From Spirochaetales bacterium (GTDB lineage: Bacteria > Spirochaetota > Spirochaetia > Treponematales > Treponemataceae), in contig QKDA01000265.1 of assembly GCA_003246765.1 (NCBI GenBank), positions 1 through 64,000 of the forward strand: a stretch of 64,000 bases of DNA, read 5' to 3'. Shown one piece after another: positions 11,984-21,259 of this stretch. Position 1 is the stretch's first letter, and every line of letters begins with the position of its first letter. A model generated the notes under the pieces. That model searched no databases, had not been told where the DNA came from, and saw only the letters and a list, made by a program, of their open reading frames with translations. Position numbers and translations under genes: made by a program.

Positions 11984-13253
11984 TGCGTAGGACCTCCGCA
12001 GGTTTAAGTCGCAGAACGGTTCTGCTCGCGTGCCATGCGGCTCCCGCGGCCGCCACTATGCCGAAGAGAAATACCGCCGTGGTTTCCGGGAGGAAAATTC
12101 GGACGGGTATAGAGTCCATGTAAAAATAGGCCGGGCTGAATAGGGTGAAAGCCTCCCCGGGCTCGGTACCCATCAGGGACGAAGCGAAACGGTTGGCCAG
12201 ATTGACCGCCGACTCCGCCAGGCCGAACACCCCGTTGATGTGCACCGACAGAAAGAGTCCCGCCGCAAGGCCGAGCAGGCTTCCCGCGAAACCAGTGCCG
12301 AGACCTCCCAGGGTGAACATAAACCGCACGTCGGCCGCTCTTGCCCCAAGGGCCGTGAGAACGGCGATGTCTTCGCCCCGTTCGTATACGGCCCTTCTCA
12401 TTCCGTGGTAGATATTGACCGCTACCACGGCAAAGATAAGAAATACCAAGAACATAAGGATGTTTTTTTCGATCTTCAGGGCGCCGAAAAACGCCCGGTT
12501 GAAGGTTCTCCAAGACTCGGCGGAAATTCCGGGAAAGAGGCGGAGTAATTCCTCGATGACCTCGCCGTCGCCCTCGGGGTTTCGCAGCTTGATGCCGATG
12601 GTATCGCTCTCCGCTCCACCCGCGAGCCTTCGGCCCGATTCTTCCGAGATGAAGGCATAACCGACGTCCTGCGCGTAGTATCCGGTCTTGAAAAGGCCCG
12701 TGACCTCCAGTTCGCCGTCCAACGGAAAGAGGTCCGCTTCGGCGCCCCCCGCCACGGCGGCCAGGGTAATGCGGTCGCCAATCCTGACCGACAGCAGACG
12801 CGCAAGCTCGTAGCCGAGCACAACCGAGCGCTCGCCGGAGAGATCGAAGGAACCGGATACGGCCCGGGCCTCCGCGGCGAATTCAATGTCCATCTCAGTC
12901 ACATCAGGCGGCAAGGCCCGTAGGACGCAAGGAGACTGCCGCGCAAAATTGCCCACCGCCAGGGCCTGAATATCCCTGAAGGGAACCGCGGCGCGGACCC
13001 CCTTGATCCCGGCTATGCGTGAAGCCGCCTCTGCCGGAGCCGATACCCTGACGTGGTAGGAGTTCGTTTCGAGGATGCTTCGAATGGAACCTTGCTGAAA
13101 GCCGTTCATGACCGCGAGGATTACCGTGAGGGTCATAGCCCCGAAGGCTATTCCAAGGGTAGAAAAAAGGGACGTTACGGCAGACCTGCCCCGTCGGTCT
13201 ACGGATCCGAAACGGCCCGCGACGAAAAGTATCCAGCCCTTTGGAGGTTTCAT
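11976..13253 (-). CDS. LolC/LolE-type ABC transporter permease
   Basis: FtsX/MacB-like topology; start taken at ATG 13253 (ATGA overlap). The ORF track extends to 13331. Confidence 0.8.
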   Translation of the reverse strand: MKPPKGWILFVAGRFGSVDRRGRSAVTSLFSTLGIAFGAMTLTVILAVMNGFQQGSIRSILETNSYHVRVSAPAEAASRIAGIKGVRAAVPFRDIQALAVGNFARQSPCVLRALPPDVTEMDIEFAAEARAVSGSFDLSGERSVVLGYELARLLSVRIGDRITLAAVAGGAEADLFPLDGELEVTGLFKTGYYAQDVGYAFISEESGRRLAGGAESDTIGIKLRNPEGDGEVIEELLRLFPGISAESWRTFNRAFFGALKIEKNILMFLVFLIFAVVAVNIYHGMRRAVYERGEDIAVLTALGARAADVRFMFTLGGLGTGFAGSLLGLAAGLFLSVHINGVFGLAESAVNLANRFASSLMGTEPGEAFTLFSPAYFYMDSIPVRIFLPETTAVFLFGIVAAAGAAWHASRTVLRLKPAEVLRNE

Positions 13254-13876
13254 TGAAGGGTCTCCCTGCTTCCGTTGACGTAGCGTTCCGACAGGATCAG
13301 GATACCGTTCCTGTATATGTTTTCGGACCAAAGGCCGTCGGTTTCGTAGATTACGCTGAAAACCTTCTGTCCGTCCCTTTCCACTACCCTTTCGCGAAGC
13401 TCTCCCTCGTCATCGTATACCCAACGCTCCAGGGTCTCATTTCCCTTTTCGCGGGTTTCCCTAAGGGTTTCCCGTCCCTGGGAGTCCCATTCCCTGCGAA
13501 TCTCAGTCAGGATCTTTCCCGAGGGATCCTGCACCACGCGGTTTACCTCTAAACCCGCGCCGTCGTAGCGGCTCTCGGTGGAACCCCGGGAATCGGTAGA
13601 GAGCATAAGCGAGGGTTTCTGGTTCTCCCCTTCATACACCCAGCTGGTAAGGAGGGATATCTCGCCCTTCCTCCACTCCGTGGCCCGTACGGGCCTTCCG
13701 AGGGAGTCCCTTTCCTCCAGATACCAAGACTCGGGGGTAATCAGGGTTGAATCGAGTTCGCCCATGTGCACAAAAGGCCTTTCACCGGGGGTCACCTCGA
13801 CTGACCCCTCTTCTGCGGAGGCGGCGAAGGCCAGAATGAAGACCGTCGTCAGGACGGCGGTAATGAGCCTTTTCAT
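13250..13876 (-). CDS. secreted protein with YD/MORN-like beta-repeats, unknown function
   Basis: Signal peptide MKRLITAVLTTVFILAFAASA; repeated W/Y-containing short strands (RREWDSQGRET, RWVYDDEGEL, SENIYRNGIL). Confidence 0.65.
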   Translation of the reverse strand: MKRLITAVLTTVFILAFAASAEEGSVEVTPGERPFVHMGELDSTLITPESWYLEERDSLGRPVRATEWRKGEISLLTSWVYEGENQKPSLMLSTDSRGSTESRYDGAGLEVNRVVQDPSGKILTEIRREWDSQGRETLRETREKGNETLERWVYDDEGELRERVVERDGQKVFSVIYETDGLWSENIYRNGILILSERYVNGSRETLQ

Positions 13877-14751
13877 GATTCGGAACGACCGAGGAATTCA
13901 TCTAGATAGAGCGCCTTGTCGAAGGGGGCAAAGTCGCCGTACCCCTCCCCGGTTCCCACGAAGGCTACCGGCAATCCCAGCTCCTTGCCCGCGGATACCG
14001 CGATGCCCCCTCGGGCGGTGGAATCGTATTTTGTAAGCACTATGGCGTCGATTCCTACAGCCTCATGAAAGGCTTCCGCCTGCCTAAGCCCGTTTTGGCC
14101 AGTGGTAGCGTCCAGGACCAGGAACTTCCGGTAGCAACCCTCGTCGGCTCTGGATGCGGCGATACGGTCAATCTTCTGCAGCTCCCGAATGAGGTTATCC
14201 TTGTTGTGGAGCCTTCCCGCGGTATCCGCTATAACGAGGCCCCCGCCGCCGGCACGAACGGCTTCCGCCGCATCGAATACCACCGACGAGGGATCGGCTC
14301 CGTGCTTGTGGGATACCACCCGGGCGGAAAGCCTTTCCCCGTGGGTTTGAAGCTGTTCTATGGCCGCTGCGCGGAAGGTGTCCGCCGCGGCGAGAACCAC
14401 CGGAATTCGGTCTTTGTACCAAAGCGCCATTTTTGCCGCGGTCGTGGTTTTGCCGACCCCGTTAACGCCGAGCATAAGGGCTATCGATACCTTGCCGGTT
14501 TCCGGGGCGAAAGAGTATTCCCCGACCCACGGGGAAATGGCCTGCCTGAGCAGCGCGACGATGGAGTCCCGGTCGGATACCCCTTCCCTAGCGCAGCGCT
14601 TTCGAAGGGAATCAACCAGCTCCATGGCGGTCTTAGCCCCCAGATCCCCTTCTATGAGGCCGTCCGAAAGGTCGTCAAAAAAATCATCGTCCAGTTCACG
14701 GTTTGAGCCGAAAAGGCGCCTGAGCCCTTCCGCCAGGGAACGTTTAGCCAT
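13873..14751 (-). CDS. ftsY: signal recognition particle receptor FtsY
   Basis: GVNGVGKTTTAAKMA, DTFRAAAIEQLQ, IADTAGRLHNKDNLIREL, LTKYDSTARGG. Confidence 0.93.
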   Translation of the reverse strand: MAKRSLAEGLRRLFGSNRELDDDFFDDLSDGLIEGDLGAKTAMELVDSLRKRCAREGVSDRDSIVALLRQAISPWVGEYSFAPETGKVSIALMLGVNGVGKTTTAAKMALWYKDRIPVVLAAADTFRAAAIEQLQTHGERLSARVVSHKHGADPSSVVFDAAEAVRAGGGGLVIADTAGRLHNKDNLIRELQKIDRIAASRADEGCYRKFLVLDATTGQNGLRQAEAFHEAVGIDAIVLTKYDSTARGGIAVSAGKELGLPVAFVGTGEGYGDFAPFDKALYLDEFLGRSES

Positions 14752-14761
14752 GTATCCTCCG

Positions 14762-16189
14762 TCAGTCGGTAGCGAGTCCTGCCTCCTGGGGCAGGGCCTG
14801 TTCCGCGGCCAGGAGGTAGCGGACCAACTGTATCACGTAATTTACCCCGAGGATAACGCTCGCCGCGGAAGCCGCGTTTGAGGCAATTCCCCAGCGATTG
14901 ATGTCGTCGTAGGTAGTCTGTCTGTCGGGAAGCTTTCCCGCGTCATAGGCGCGAAGCTTGTCCTGAAGGGTTCCGTACGCCAGCATGGATACGGGAAGCG
15001 AGATATAGAGGGCGCCCAGGGACCAATAGAGGACAGACCTTTGCCCTTCTATGCGTTTCTCCGTTTTGATACGGTTCGACTTAACTTCGAAGGGGCCTGG
15101 ACCGCCCTGTACGTAGAACCAGGTGGTTACGCCGCCGTCGGTGACGCTTCCCAAGGAGGTTCCGAGGGGCAAGCTAAGGGTTACGGGGGATTCCCCCACG
15201 TAGAGGGAGTCGAGGTATACCAGGGAACCGGGAACGGAAGCCGAAAAACCCGCCGCCACGCGCGTTTCGGGTTCCAGGTTTATTGCGACGCGATAGGGGT
15301 GTCCTGCCTCGAAATTCGCTTCCATGAACGAGCTCACGTGTCCCGCCGCGTCCGCGTCGATACGGTGGGTTCCCGCAGGGACTACCCAGGTTCTGGTCCC
15401 GGAAGGAATAGTTTTGCCGTCGACGAAGACCTCCGCGCCTTCCGGGAAGATTTCGAGCTGGAGAGTAACGGCTTCCACGTGGGAAAGGGTGGTTTTTACT
15501 GCCGCCGTGAGGTTATCCACCAAACGGCCCAATTCCTCCCAAGGCGCCGCGGCGACATACTCAGAGGGGGCGATACCCTCTATGCCGGTTTCAATTTTCA
15601 TGGTGACCACGAGGTAACCCGAAGTATCCTCTATCGTACCCGTAATAAGGCCGGAAATTCCTGCCTGCCTGAGAGCCGAAAGGGGTTTCGCCCCCCCGTC
15701 GTAGAGCTTGCTCCCTCCCTCCCACAGGGCGACCCGTTGGGGGCTTCCCCCGGAGGCTACCGCCTTTTGCCTGATACCGGAGCTTTCCTGAAACGAACGA
15801 ATTTCTTTCTCTTTCTCCCGGATTTTCTTTTCCGCCGCCGCCCTTCGCCGAGACCTTGTAAGGGACGGAAGGGGATCGAAAAGGATCTTGTCCCTTTGGG
15901 ATATTAGGGAAGCGCGGTCCTTCACCAGGGAAAGGAGCTTGTCGTTTCTGGTTGCCCGTTCCCGGGCCAAGGTCTCCTCCTGCGCGGTAAAGCGCATGAA
16001 GCCCCCTTCAAGGGACTGGGAAACCATGAGGGGAAGCGATTCGGCGTATGATTCGTAGGCTGCAGGAAGGCCGTCGGAGGAAAAGCGTGATGCTGCGAGA
16101 ACCCAGTCATCGGCGCCCCACAGCTCAGGGGAGAGCAACGCGAGCGCGATGAGAAGGCTTCGCGTTCTACACCGCCAGGGAGAGGGCAT
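14762..16189 (-). CDS. PEGA-domain secreted/membrane protein
   Basis: LEIFPEGAEVFVDGKTIPSGTRTWVVPAGTHRIDADAAGH. Likely start MPSPWRCRTRSLLIALALLSPELWGAD at 16189; the ORF track extends to 16441. Confidence 0.7.
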   Translation of the reverse strand: MPSPWRCRTRSLLIALALLSPELWGADDWVLAASRFSSDGLPAAYESYAESLPLMVSQSLEGGFMRFTAQEETLARERATRNDKLLSLVKDRASLISQRDKILFDPLPSLTRSRRRAAAEKKIREKEKEIRSFQESSGIRQKAVASGGSPQRVALWEGGSKLYDGGAKPLSALRQAGISGLITGTIEDTSGYLVVTMKIETGIEGIAPSEYVAAAPWEELGRLVDNLTAAVKTTLSHVEAVTLQLEIFPEGAEVFVDGKTIPSGTRTWVVPAGTHRIDADAAGHVSSFMEANFEAGHPYRVAINLEPETRVAAGFSASVPGSLVYLDSLYVGESPVTLSLPLGTSLGSVTDGGVTTWFYVQGGPGPFEVKSNRIKTEKRIEGQRSVLYWSLGALYISLPVSMLAYGTLQDKLRAYDAGKLPDRQTTYDDINRWGIASNAASAASVILGVNYVIQLVRYLLAAEQALPQEAGLATD

Positions 16190-16499
16190 TGAGCACCTCC
16201 CTCGCGATGAGGGGCTTGTGAAGGACCGAAACCGCGCCGAGGGAGAGGGCTTCCTCCACCCGGTCCTCGTCGCCCGGCGATCCAACCACGATAAACCTGG
16301 TAGAAGGGGACCCGAGGCGGTAAGGCGCGGGATCAACGAAGAAAAAGGGCTCGTATACCACCGCGGCGGGACGGTCCGAGGCGATTCGTTCCTTAAGCGT
16401 TTCGTGAACCTCTCCCTCGAAACGTTCGAGCTCCATCCCATTCGCGAATTCCCTGAGCGCGCTGAAAAAACCCTCGGAACGGCACACCACCAGTATCAT
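16167..16499 (-). CDS. response-regulator receiver-like protein, apparently lacking the phospho-acceptor Asp
   Basis: MILVVCRSEGFFSALREF...PAAVVYEPFFFVDP...FIVVGSPGDEDRVEEALSLGAVSVLHKPLIAREVLNAL; receiver-like fold with conserved KP. Confidence 0.6.
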   Translation of the reverse strand: MILVVCRSEGFFSALREFANGMELERFEGEVHETLKERIASDRPAAVVYEPFFFVDPAPYRLGSPSTRFIVVGSPGDEDRVEEALSLGAVSVLHKPLIAREVLNALSLAV

Positions 16500-17627
16500 A
16501 GGTCCTCGTCGTCTCCTGCCAGGGGGAGCCCCTTCCATTTACTGTTGAGCCAGGATTCCATGAAGGGATCCAGGTCCCCGTCCATTACGGCTTGAATATT
16601 GCCCGTTTCGTGCTTGGTACGGTGGTCCTTCACCATGGTATAGGGCTGAAAGACGTAGGAGCGTATCTGGTTGCCCCAGGAAATTTCCTTTTTTTCGGCG
16701 GCGAACTTCTGGTTCTCCTGTTCCTTTTTTTCCTTGTAATACTCGTAAAGTCTTGCCCGGAGCATGTTCATCGCCAACTGCCGGTTCATGATCTGGCTTC
16801 GTTCGGTTTGGCAGGCTACCACGATACCCGTGGGAAGGTGGGTAAAACGCACCGCCGAATCGGTCTTGTTCACGTGCTGGCCCCCGGCTCCGCCGGCCCT
16901 ATAGGTGTCGACCCTGAGATCCTCGGGGCGAATGTCCACTTCGATGGTGTCGTCCAGGATGGGGAACGCGTGCACCGAGGTAAAGGAAGTATGCCTGCGC
17001 GCGTTAGCGTCGAAGGGACTGATTCTCACCAGCCGGTGCACCCCGGATTCACCCTTAAGGTACCCGAAGGCATAATCGCCGGTAATCTGGTACGTAACCG
17101 ATTTTATGCCGCCGTCGGCTTCCAGAATGTCGGCGGTCTCGACCTTGTAGCCTCTCCTCTCCGCCCAACGAACGTACATTCGGGCAAGCATTGAGGCCCA
17201 GTCACAGGCTTCTGTCCCGCCGGCGCCGGCGTGAATTTCGAGGAATGCCCCGTTACGGTCCACCTCGTCTGAAAGGAGATTGAGAATATTCAGCTTTTCA
17301 AAGCGCTCGGAAACGGCCTTGTAGTGCCTTTCGATCTCGACGGTCATGGAATCGTCCCCGGCCTCTTCGGCGAGTTCGTAAAGCGCTTCCAGGTCGCCGA
17401 TTTCGACCCTGAGCTCTTCCCAGGGATCGATGCGGCTTTTCAGGGCCCGCAGTTCGCTCATGGTCTTTTCGGCCTTCTTCGAGTCGTTCCAAAAACCCGG
17501 GGAAGCGGAAAATTCCTCTTTTTCCGCTATCTTAGCCTTTATCGCAACCGGGTCAAAGACGCCCCCAAATTTCCTCAACTTGGCTCTTCACCTCGTTGAT
17601 AGGGGTCTTGAATTCTTCTAGAATCAT
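16496..17627 (-). CDS. prfB: peptide chain release factor 2 with programmed +1 frameshift
   Basis: Frame 1 from ATG 17627: MILEEFKTPINEVKSQVEEIWGRL-UGA; frame 2 continues DPVAIKAKIAEKEEFSASPGFWND...GGAGGQHVNKTDSAVR. Shift site CTTTGAC around 17553-17558. The ORF track start at 17578 (MRKFGGV) is an artefact. Confidence 0.93.
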
Positions 17628-17640
17628 GTCGTCGCTCCTC

Positions 17641-17952
17641 TTAGGATGTTCTTGATTTTGGTTTGCCCCCGTGCCCCGCGGGGGGGCGCACGAGAATGCG
17701 CTTCCAGCTCTTTTTAGACAGGACCGTAATGGCCAGTACGCCCTCAACCGGATACTGATACAGGCGAACGGTGTCGTAATAATCAGTAACCCGGTCGATT
17801 TCCTGCTTGATCTGTATCAGGGAACTTTCGGAAACCGTGGCGGATTCCCAGCACGCGCGCTGTACCTTGTCGAAACCCCAGGTGGCAAGCACGTCCGCGA
17901 GCAGCCTCGCGGATTCCTCCCCGCCTGGATCGAGCATAACGGAAACAAACAT
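17641..17952 (-). CDS. Cas2-like small ferredoxin-fold protein, orphan (no CRISPR array seen)
   Basis: MFVSVMLDPGGEESARLLADVLATWGFDKVQRACWES...DTVRLYQYPVEGVLAITVLSK: beta1 ending in Asp8, then an amphipathic helix, then a D-x-VRLY strand as in Cas2 proteins. Motif-level reading only. Confidence 0.5.
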   Translation of the reverse strand: MFVSVMLDPGGEESARLLADVLATWGFDKVQRACWESATVSESSLIQIKQEIDRVTDYYDTVRLYQYPVEGVLAITVLSKKSWKRILVRPPAGHGGKPKSRTS

Positions 17953-18030
17953 AGCCTAGCATACGGGAAAGGAATTGTCTTGTCAAATCATCGTTTAACT
18001 GCGAAAATAAAAAACGTGAGGAAGGTGTCG

Positions 18031-19251
18031 ATGAAACCAGCATTACCGAGCGCTCTTCTGTGTGCGTGTCTTCTTTTATCTTCCGGCTTAACGGCCCAGG
18101 AAGGCGATTCCTTCTCCGGTCTCGGGGTTCCTCCCGCCCCGGTCGTTTCCGCGCTCTCGGCTTCCGTTTCCGGTACCGTCGTTACCCTGACATGGCAGCC
18201 CGCGCCCGGAATAACGGGTTCCAGCCTTATTCTCAGGGCCGAGTTTCCCATAACGGCGGCCAATGAATCTTCCGCCGAGCTTCGCGGCACCGTGGACCAT
18301 TCCGTGACAGCTTTCACGGACACCCTGGAGGGAAACGGCAAGTACTGGTACGCCGTGGTATCTTCGGACGATTCGGGCAGCCCTTATAACTTTTTCCTTC
18401 CCGCCAGCAATTCCCTCATACTTCCGGTTACCGCGGAGACTTCCGCGTACCGGGAGACGGTTCTATCCGGTTTTTCCGTGCGATCAAGAAACGACGCGGT
18501 TATAATAAGCTGGAACGCGGCCTTAGCGGGAAGCAATCTGGTCATCTACCGATCAACCTTGCCTTTCACGAGTTTTTCCAGCCTCGTGCCGGCGGTACTG
18601 GTTTCCGCCTTTACGGACACCGGCGGTACCTTTACGGATTACCCCGTTCCCGGCGTGCCGTACTACTACGCGGTACTGGACGAAAACTCCGTGCATTCAG
18701 GGAGCGTCACTTTCGTACCCGGGGGGAATACCAACGGAACTGCCGTGGAAATTCCCCAGGAGCTGGCGCTCATCCGCCGGTCCTCGACTCAGTCCCTGCG
18801 CCCTATGCCCCTGCCCTACCTGAATCCGACCCAAACCGCAAGGCCCGAGGGGGTCGTCTTTTCATCCGTCACGGAGGAGCGAATCTCCCAACTGGCCGTC
18901 AGCGCTTCGGGCGGCACCGAAGCACGCCGCCCCTACATATTCCGCTCAGACAGTGAAAGCACGTCCTCCGGGGGCGACGAATACGCCCTGCGGCTGATCG
19001 TCAACAGCTCCTTCCGGTCGGGAAACTATGAAGAAACCATCGAAAGGCTCAATGATTTCCTTTCCCTGCGCCGAAGCGTGCAAACCTCGTCCAGGGCCCA
19101 TTTTTACAAGGGCGAGTCGCTCTATTTCCTCGGGAAGGCGGAAGACGCGCTGTTGGAATTTCTGTTGGCCCGGGACAGCTACGAAAACCAGGCCGGAGAG
19201 TGGATTCAATATTCGCTTTCTTCCCTGGCTACCGCCCCCGTCCGTAACTAG
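18031..19251 (+). CDS. secreted protein with fibronectin type III-like domains and a C-terminal TPR-like segment
   Basis: Signal peptide MKPALPSALLCACLLLSSGLTAQ; PPAPVVSALSASVSGTVVTLTWQPAPG... Fn3-like. The ORF track N-terminal extension to 17671 overlaps the opposite-strand gene. Confidence 0.65.
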   Translation: MKPALPSALLCACLLLSSGLTAQEGDSFSGLGVPPAPVVSALSASVSGTVVTLTWQPAPGITGSSLILRAEFPITAANESSAELRGTVDHSVTAFTDTLEGNGKYWYAVVSSDDSGSPYNFFLPASNSLILPVTAETSAYRETVLSGFSVRSRNDAVIISWNAALAGSNLVIYRSTLPFTSFSSLVPAVLVSAFTDTGGTFTDYPVPGVPYYYAVLDENSVHSGSVTFVPGGNTNGTAVEIPQELALIRRSSTQSLRPMPLPYLNPTQTARPEGVVFSSVTEERISQLAVSASGGTEARRPYIFRSDSESTSSGGDEYALRLIVNSSFRSGNYEETIERLNDFLSLRRSVQTSSRAHFYKGESLYFLGKAEDALLEFLLARDSYENQAGEWIQYSLSSLATAPVRN

Positions 19252-19262
19252 AGGCGGAATAC

Positions 19263-21254
19263 TTAACGAATCTTTCGGATAAGCTCCAGGAGGGCGGGCG
19301 AGCTTGTCCGAGGAGCGCCGTTCACGGCCACCCCGGCAGCGCCCTCGGCATCTTTCCTTTGCAGGACCACGGAGTCTCCCGGATTGATCCTGTCGTAAAA
19401 TCCAGTCCTTGCAAGGGTTCCCAAGGAAATATCCCCCTCCACGGAGGTCACCGTAAAGCTCCCAAGTACGTTCTCGGGGTCATAGTTTACGGCGATGCCC
19501 TCGTTGGCCCAAGAAAGGGCGTCTTTTCGGAGTATGTCAAACTTATCCCCCTCGGAGATTCCGTCGGCTTTCCCGAGGTTGATGACGCCCTGGCCCTGAT
19601 AACGCTTCAGGAGGCGCCCCTGCAGCGGCATGGAGGCCGACACGGTCTGCATGAGCCTTCTAATACCGTTGACGTAACGGTCATTTCCGGTCCGGAATAC
19701 CTCGAATTTTTGCGCGAGGGCTCCGGAGGAAGAAAGGTAAAGATCCAGGGAAAGCTTAATGTTCCTGTCCCCCTCCTCAAAGGAAAGCAGACCGAAATAG
19801 TCCTCCCCTGCCGTCCTGGATAACCTGAAGGCCTCTGAGTAACTGGAGGAGGCCCTCGATGCGCTCCGTACCGTAAAACGGTTTTCCTGCACGAAGGCAT
19901 CCGCGAGGACCGACGCGGTAATCCTCACCGCGTCGGGATGGGCTGAAGCGGAGTGCGATGAAAGCCAGTAGAGCCCGATATCGACGGAGCTCTTGTCGAG
20001 ATACAGGGGGTCAATGGACCACTTTACCGCAATAGATGAGGAAAGAGCCTTCTTATAGGCTTCCACCGCGTCGTTGACCGCTGTCGTGGCCTTTCCCAGG
20101 GATTGAATGAACTCAAGCTGTCCCAGGTAACGGGCAGGATACCCCCGGGTCAGCAACTGTTTCGCGTATCCGACCCGGCTGTCGATGTCGTAGGGGTTAA
20201 GGGTGAGCGCCCTTCGATACTCGAAAACGGCCTGATCGGAAAGGTTCTTCCTCTCATAGTCGGTAGCCCTGGCGGCATGCCATTTGGATGCGGGATGCCG
20301 TTCGGAACTCTCGATAGCGTAGAAATCGAGAAGGATACCCTCATACAGGGAGCGGAGAACCTCGTCCTCCGGCGTAATTTCCAGCCCCGTAACCGCGGAC
20401 GCCAGGGCTTCCGACGGTTTACCTGACTCCATTAGGCATAGGGCCCTGAGGTACCACGCGCCGGGGGCGCTTCGGTTTCGCGAGATTCTGGAATTGCATG
20501 CCTCAATGACCTCCGCCAGCCTTCCGTCCCGATAGAGGACCGAGGCGAAAAGCGCATTGGCGTCGTCATAGGCCGGATCAAGCGCAAGGGCCTTTCGCAC
20601 ATAGCGTTCCGCCTCTCCCAAATCGCCTTGAGCCGACGCAAGCCATGCATAGACGTAATAGGCGACCTTATCGTCGCTATAATAACGGAGGGCTTCTTCC
20701 GCGTAATCCCTGGCGAGCGCGCCGTTGCCCGTACCGTAACTGACCAGGGCAAGGGAAAGCAGGGCTTGCCGATTCGAGGGATTGCGTCTCAGGGCCTCGG
20801 AATACTCGGCCCCCGCGGCACTTATCCTGCCGGAGGCTATTTCAATCTCCCCGAGACCAAAGCGGGCTTGGATATCGTTAGGTGCCTTGGCCAATACCCC
20901 CTGGAAGGTTTGCCGGGCTTCGTCGAGTCGGCCCAATCCGATAAGTATAAAACCCCTGAGATCCGTAAGGGCGGTATCGTTTTTCCTGAGACTTATGGCC
21001 TTCTCCGCCTCGGTCATGGCTTTCTCGTATTCTCCCAAGGCATAGAAGCACTCTGCGAGCCCCCTAAAGGCGTCGGCGTACCCCGGATTGCCCCGTACCG
21101 CCTCCTGATAGGACTCAATCGCCCCGTACCAGTCGTCCCGGGCCTGCAGCGAGCGCCCTTGGGCGACGAGGGAAGCGGGGTCTGCCATGAGCGGAAGGAG
21201 CAAGAAAAAGGCCATAATGGCCGCCGCCGCGGTTCGAGCGATAGGGGTGTTCAC
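19263..21254 (-). CDS. multi-TPR secreted protein
   Basis: Repeated TPR motifs (GDWYGAIESYQEAVRGNPGYADAFRGLAECFYALGEYEKAMTEAEKAI); likely GTG start at 21254 with signal sequence. Confidence 0.75.
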   Translation of the reverse strand: MNTPIARTAAAAIMAFFLLLPLMADPASLVAQGRSLQARDDWYGAIESYQEAVRGNPGYADAFRGLAECFYALGEYEKAMTEAEKAISLRKNDTALTDLRGFILIGLGRLDEARQTFQGVLAKAPNDIQARFGLGEIEIASGRISAAGAEYSEALRRNPSNRQALLSLALVSYGTGNGALARDYAEEALRYYSDDKVAYYVYAWLASAQGDLGEAERYVRKALALDPAYDDANALFASVLYRDGRLAEVIEACNSRISRNRSAPGAWYLRALCLMESGKPSEALASAVTGLEITPEDEVLRSLYEGILLDFYAIESSERHPASKWHAARATDYERKNLSDQAVFEYRRALTLNPYDIDSRVGYAKQLLTRGYPARYLGQLEFIQSLGKATTAVNDAVEAYKKALSSSIAVKWSIDPLYLDKSSVDIGLYWLSSHSASAHPDAVRITASVLADAFVQENRFTVRSASRASSSYSEAFRLSRTAGEDYFGLLSFEEGDRNIKLSLDLYLSSSGALAQKFEVFRTGNDRYVNGIRRLMQTVSASMPLQGRLLKRYQGQGVINLGKADGISEGDKFDILRKDALSWANEGIAVNYDPENVLGSFTVTSVEGDISLGTLARTGFYDRINPGDSVVLQRKDAEGAAGVAVNGAPRTSSPALLELIRKIR

Positions 21255-21259
21255 GGAGT

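Noticed and set aside
17553-17747. 64-aa minus-strand ORF listed in the track
   Set aside because: Its C-terminal half is the first frame of prfB before the programmed frameshift, not a separate gene.
17671-18030. N-terminal extension of the Fn3 protein ORF
   Set aside because: Lies opposite the Cas2-like gene; a proper signal peptide begins at ATG 18031.
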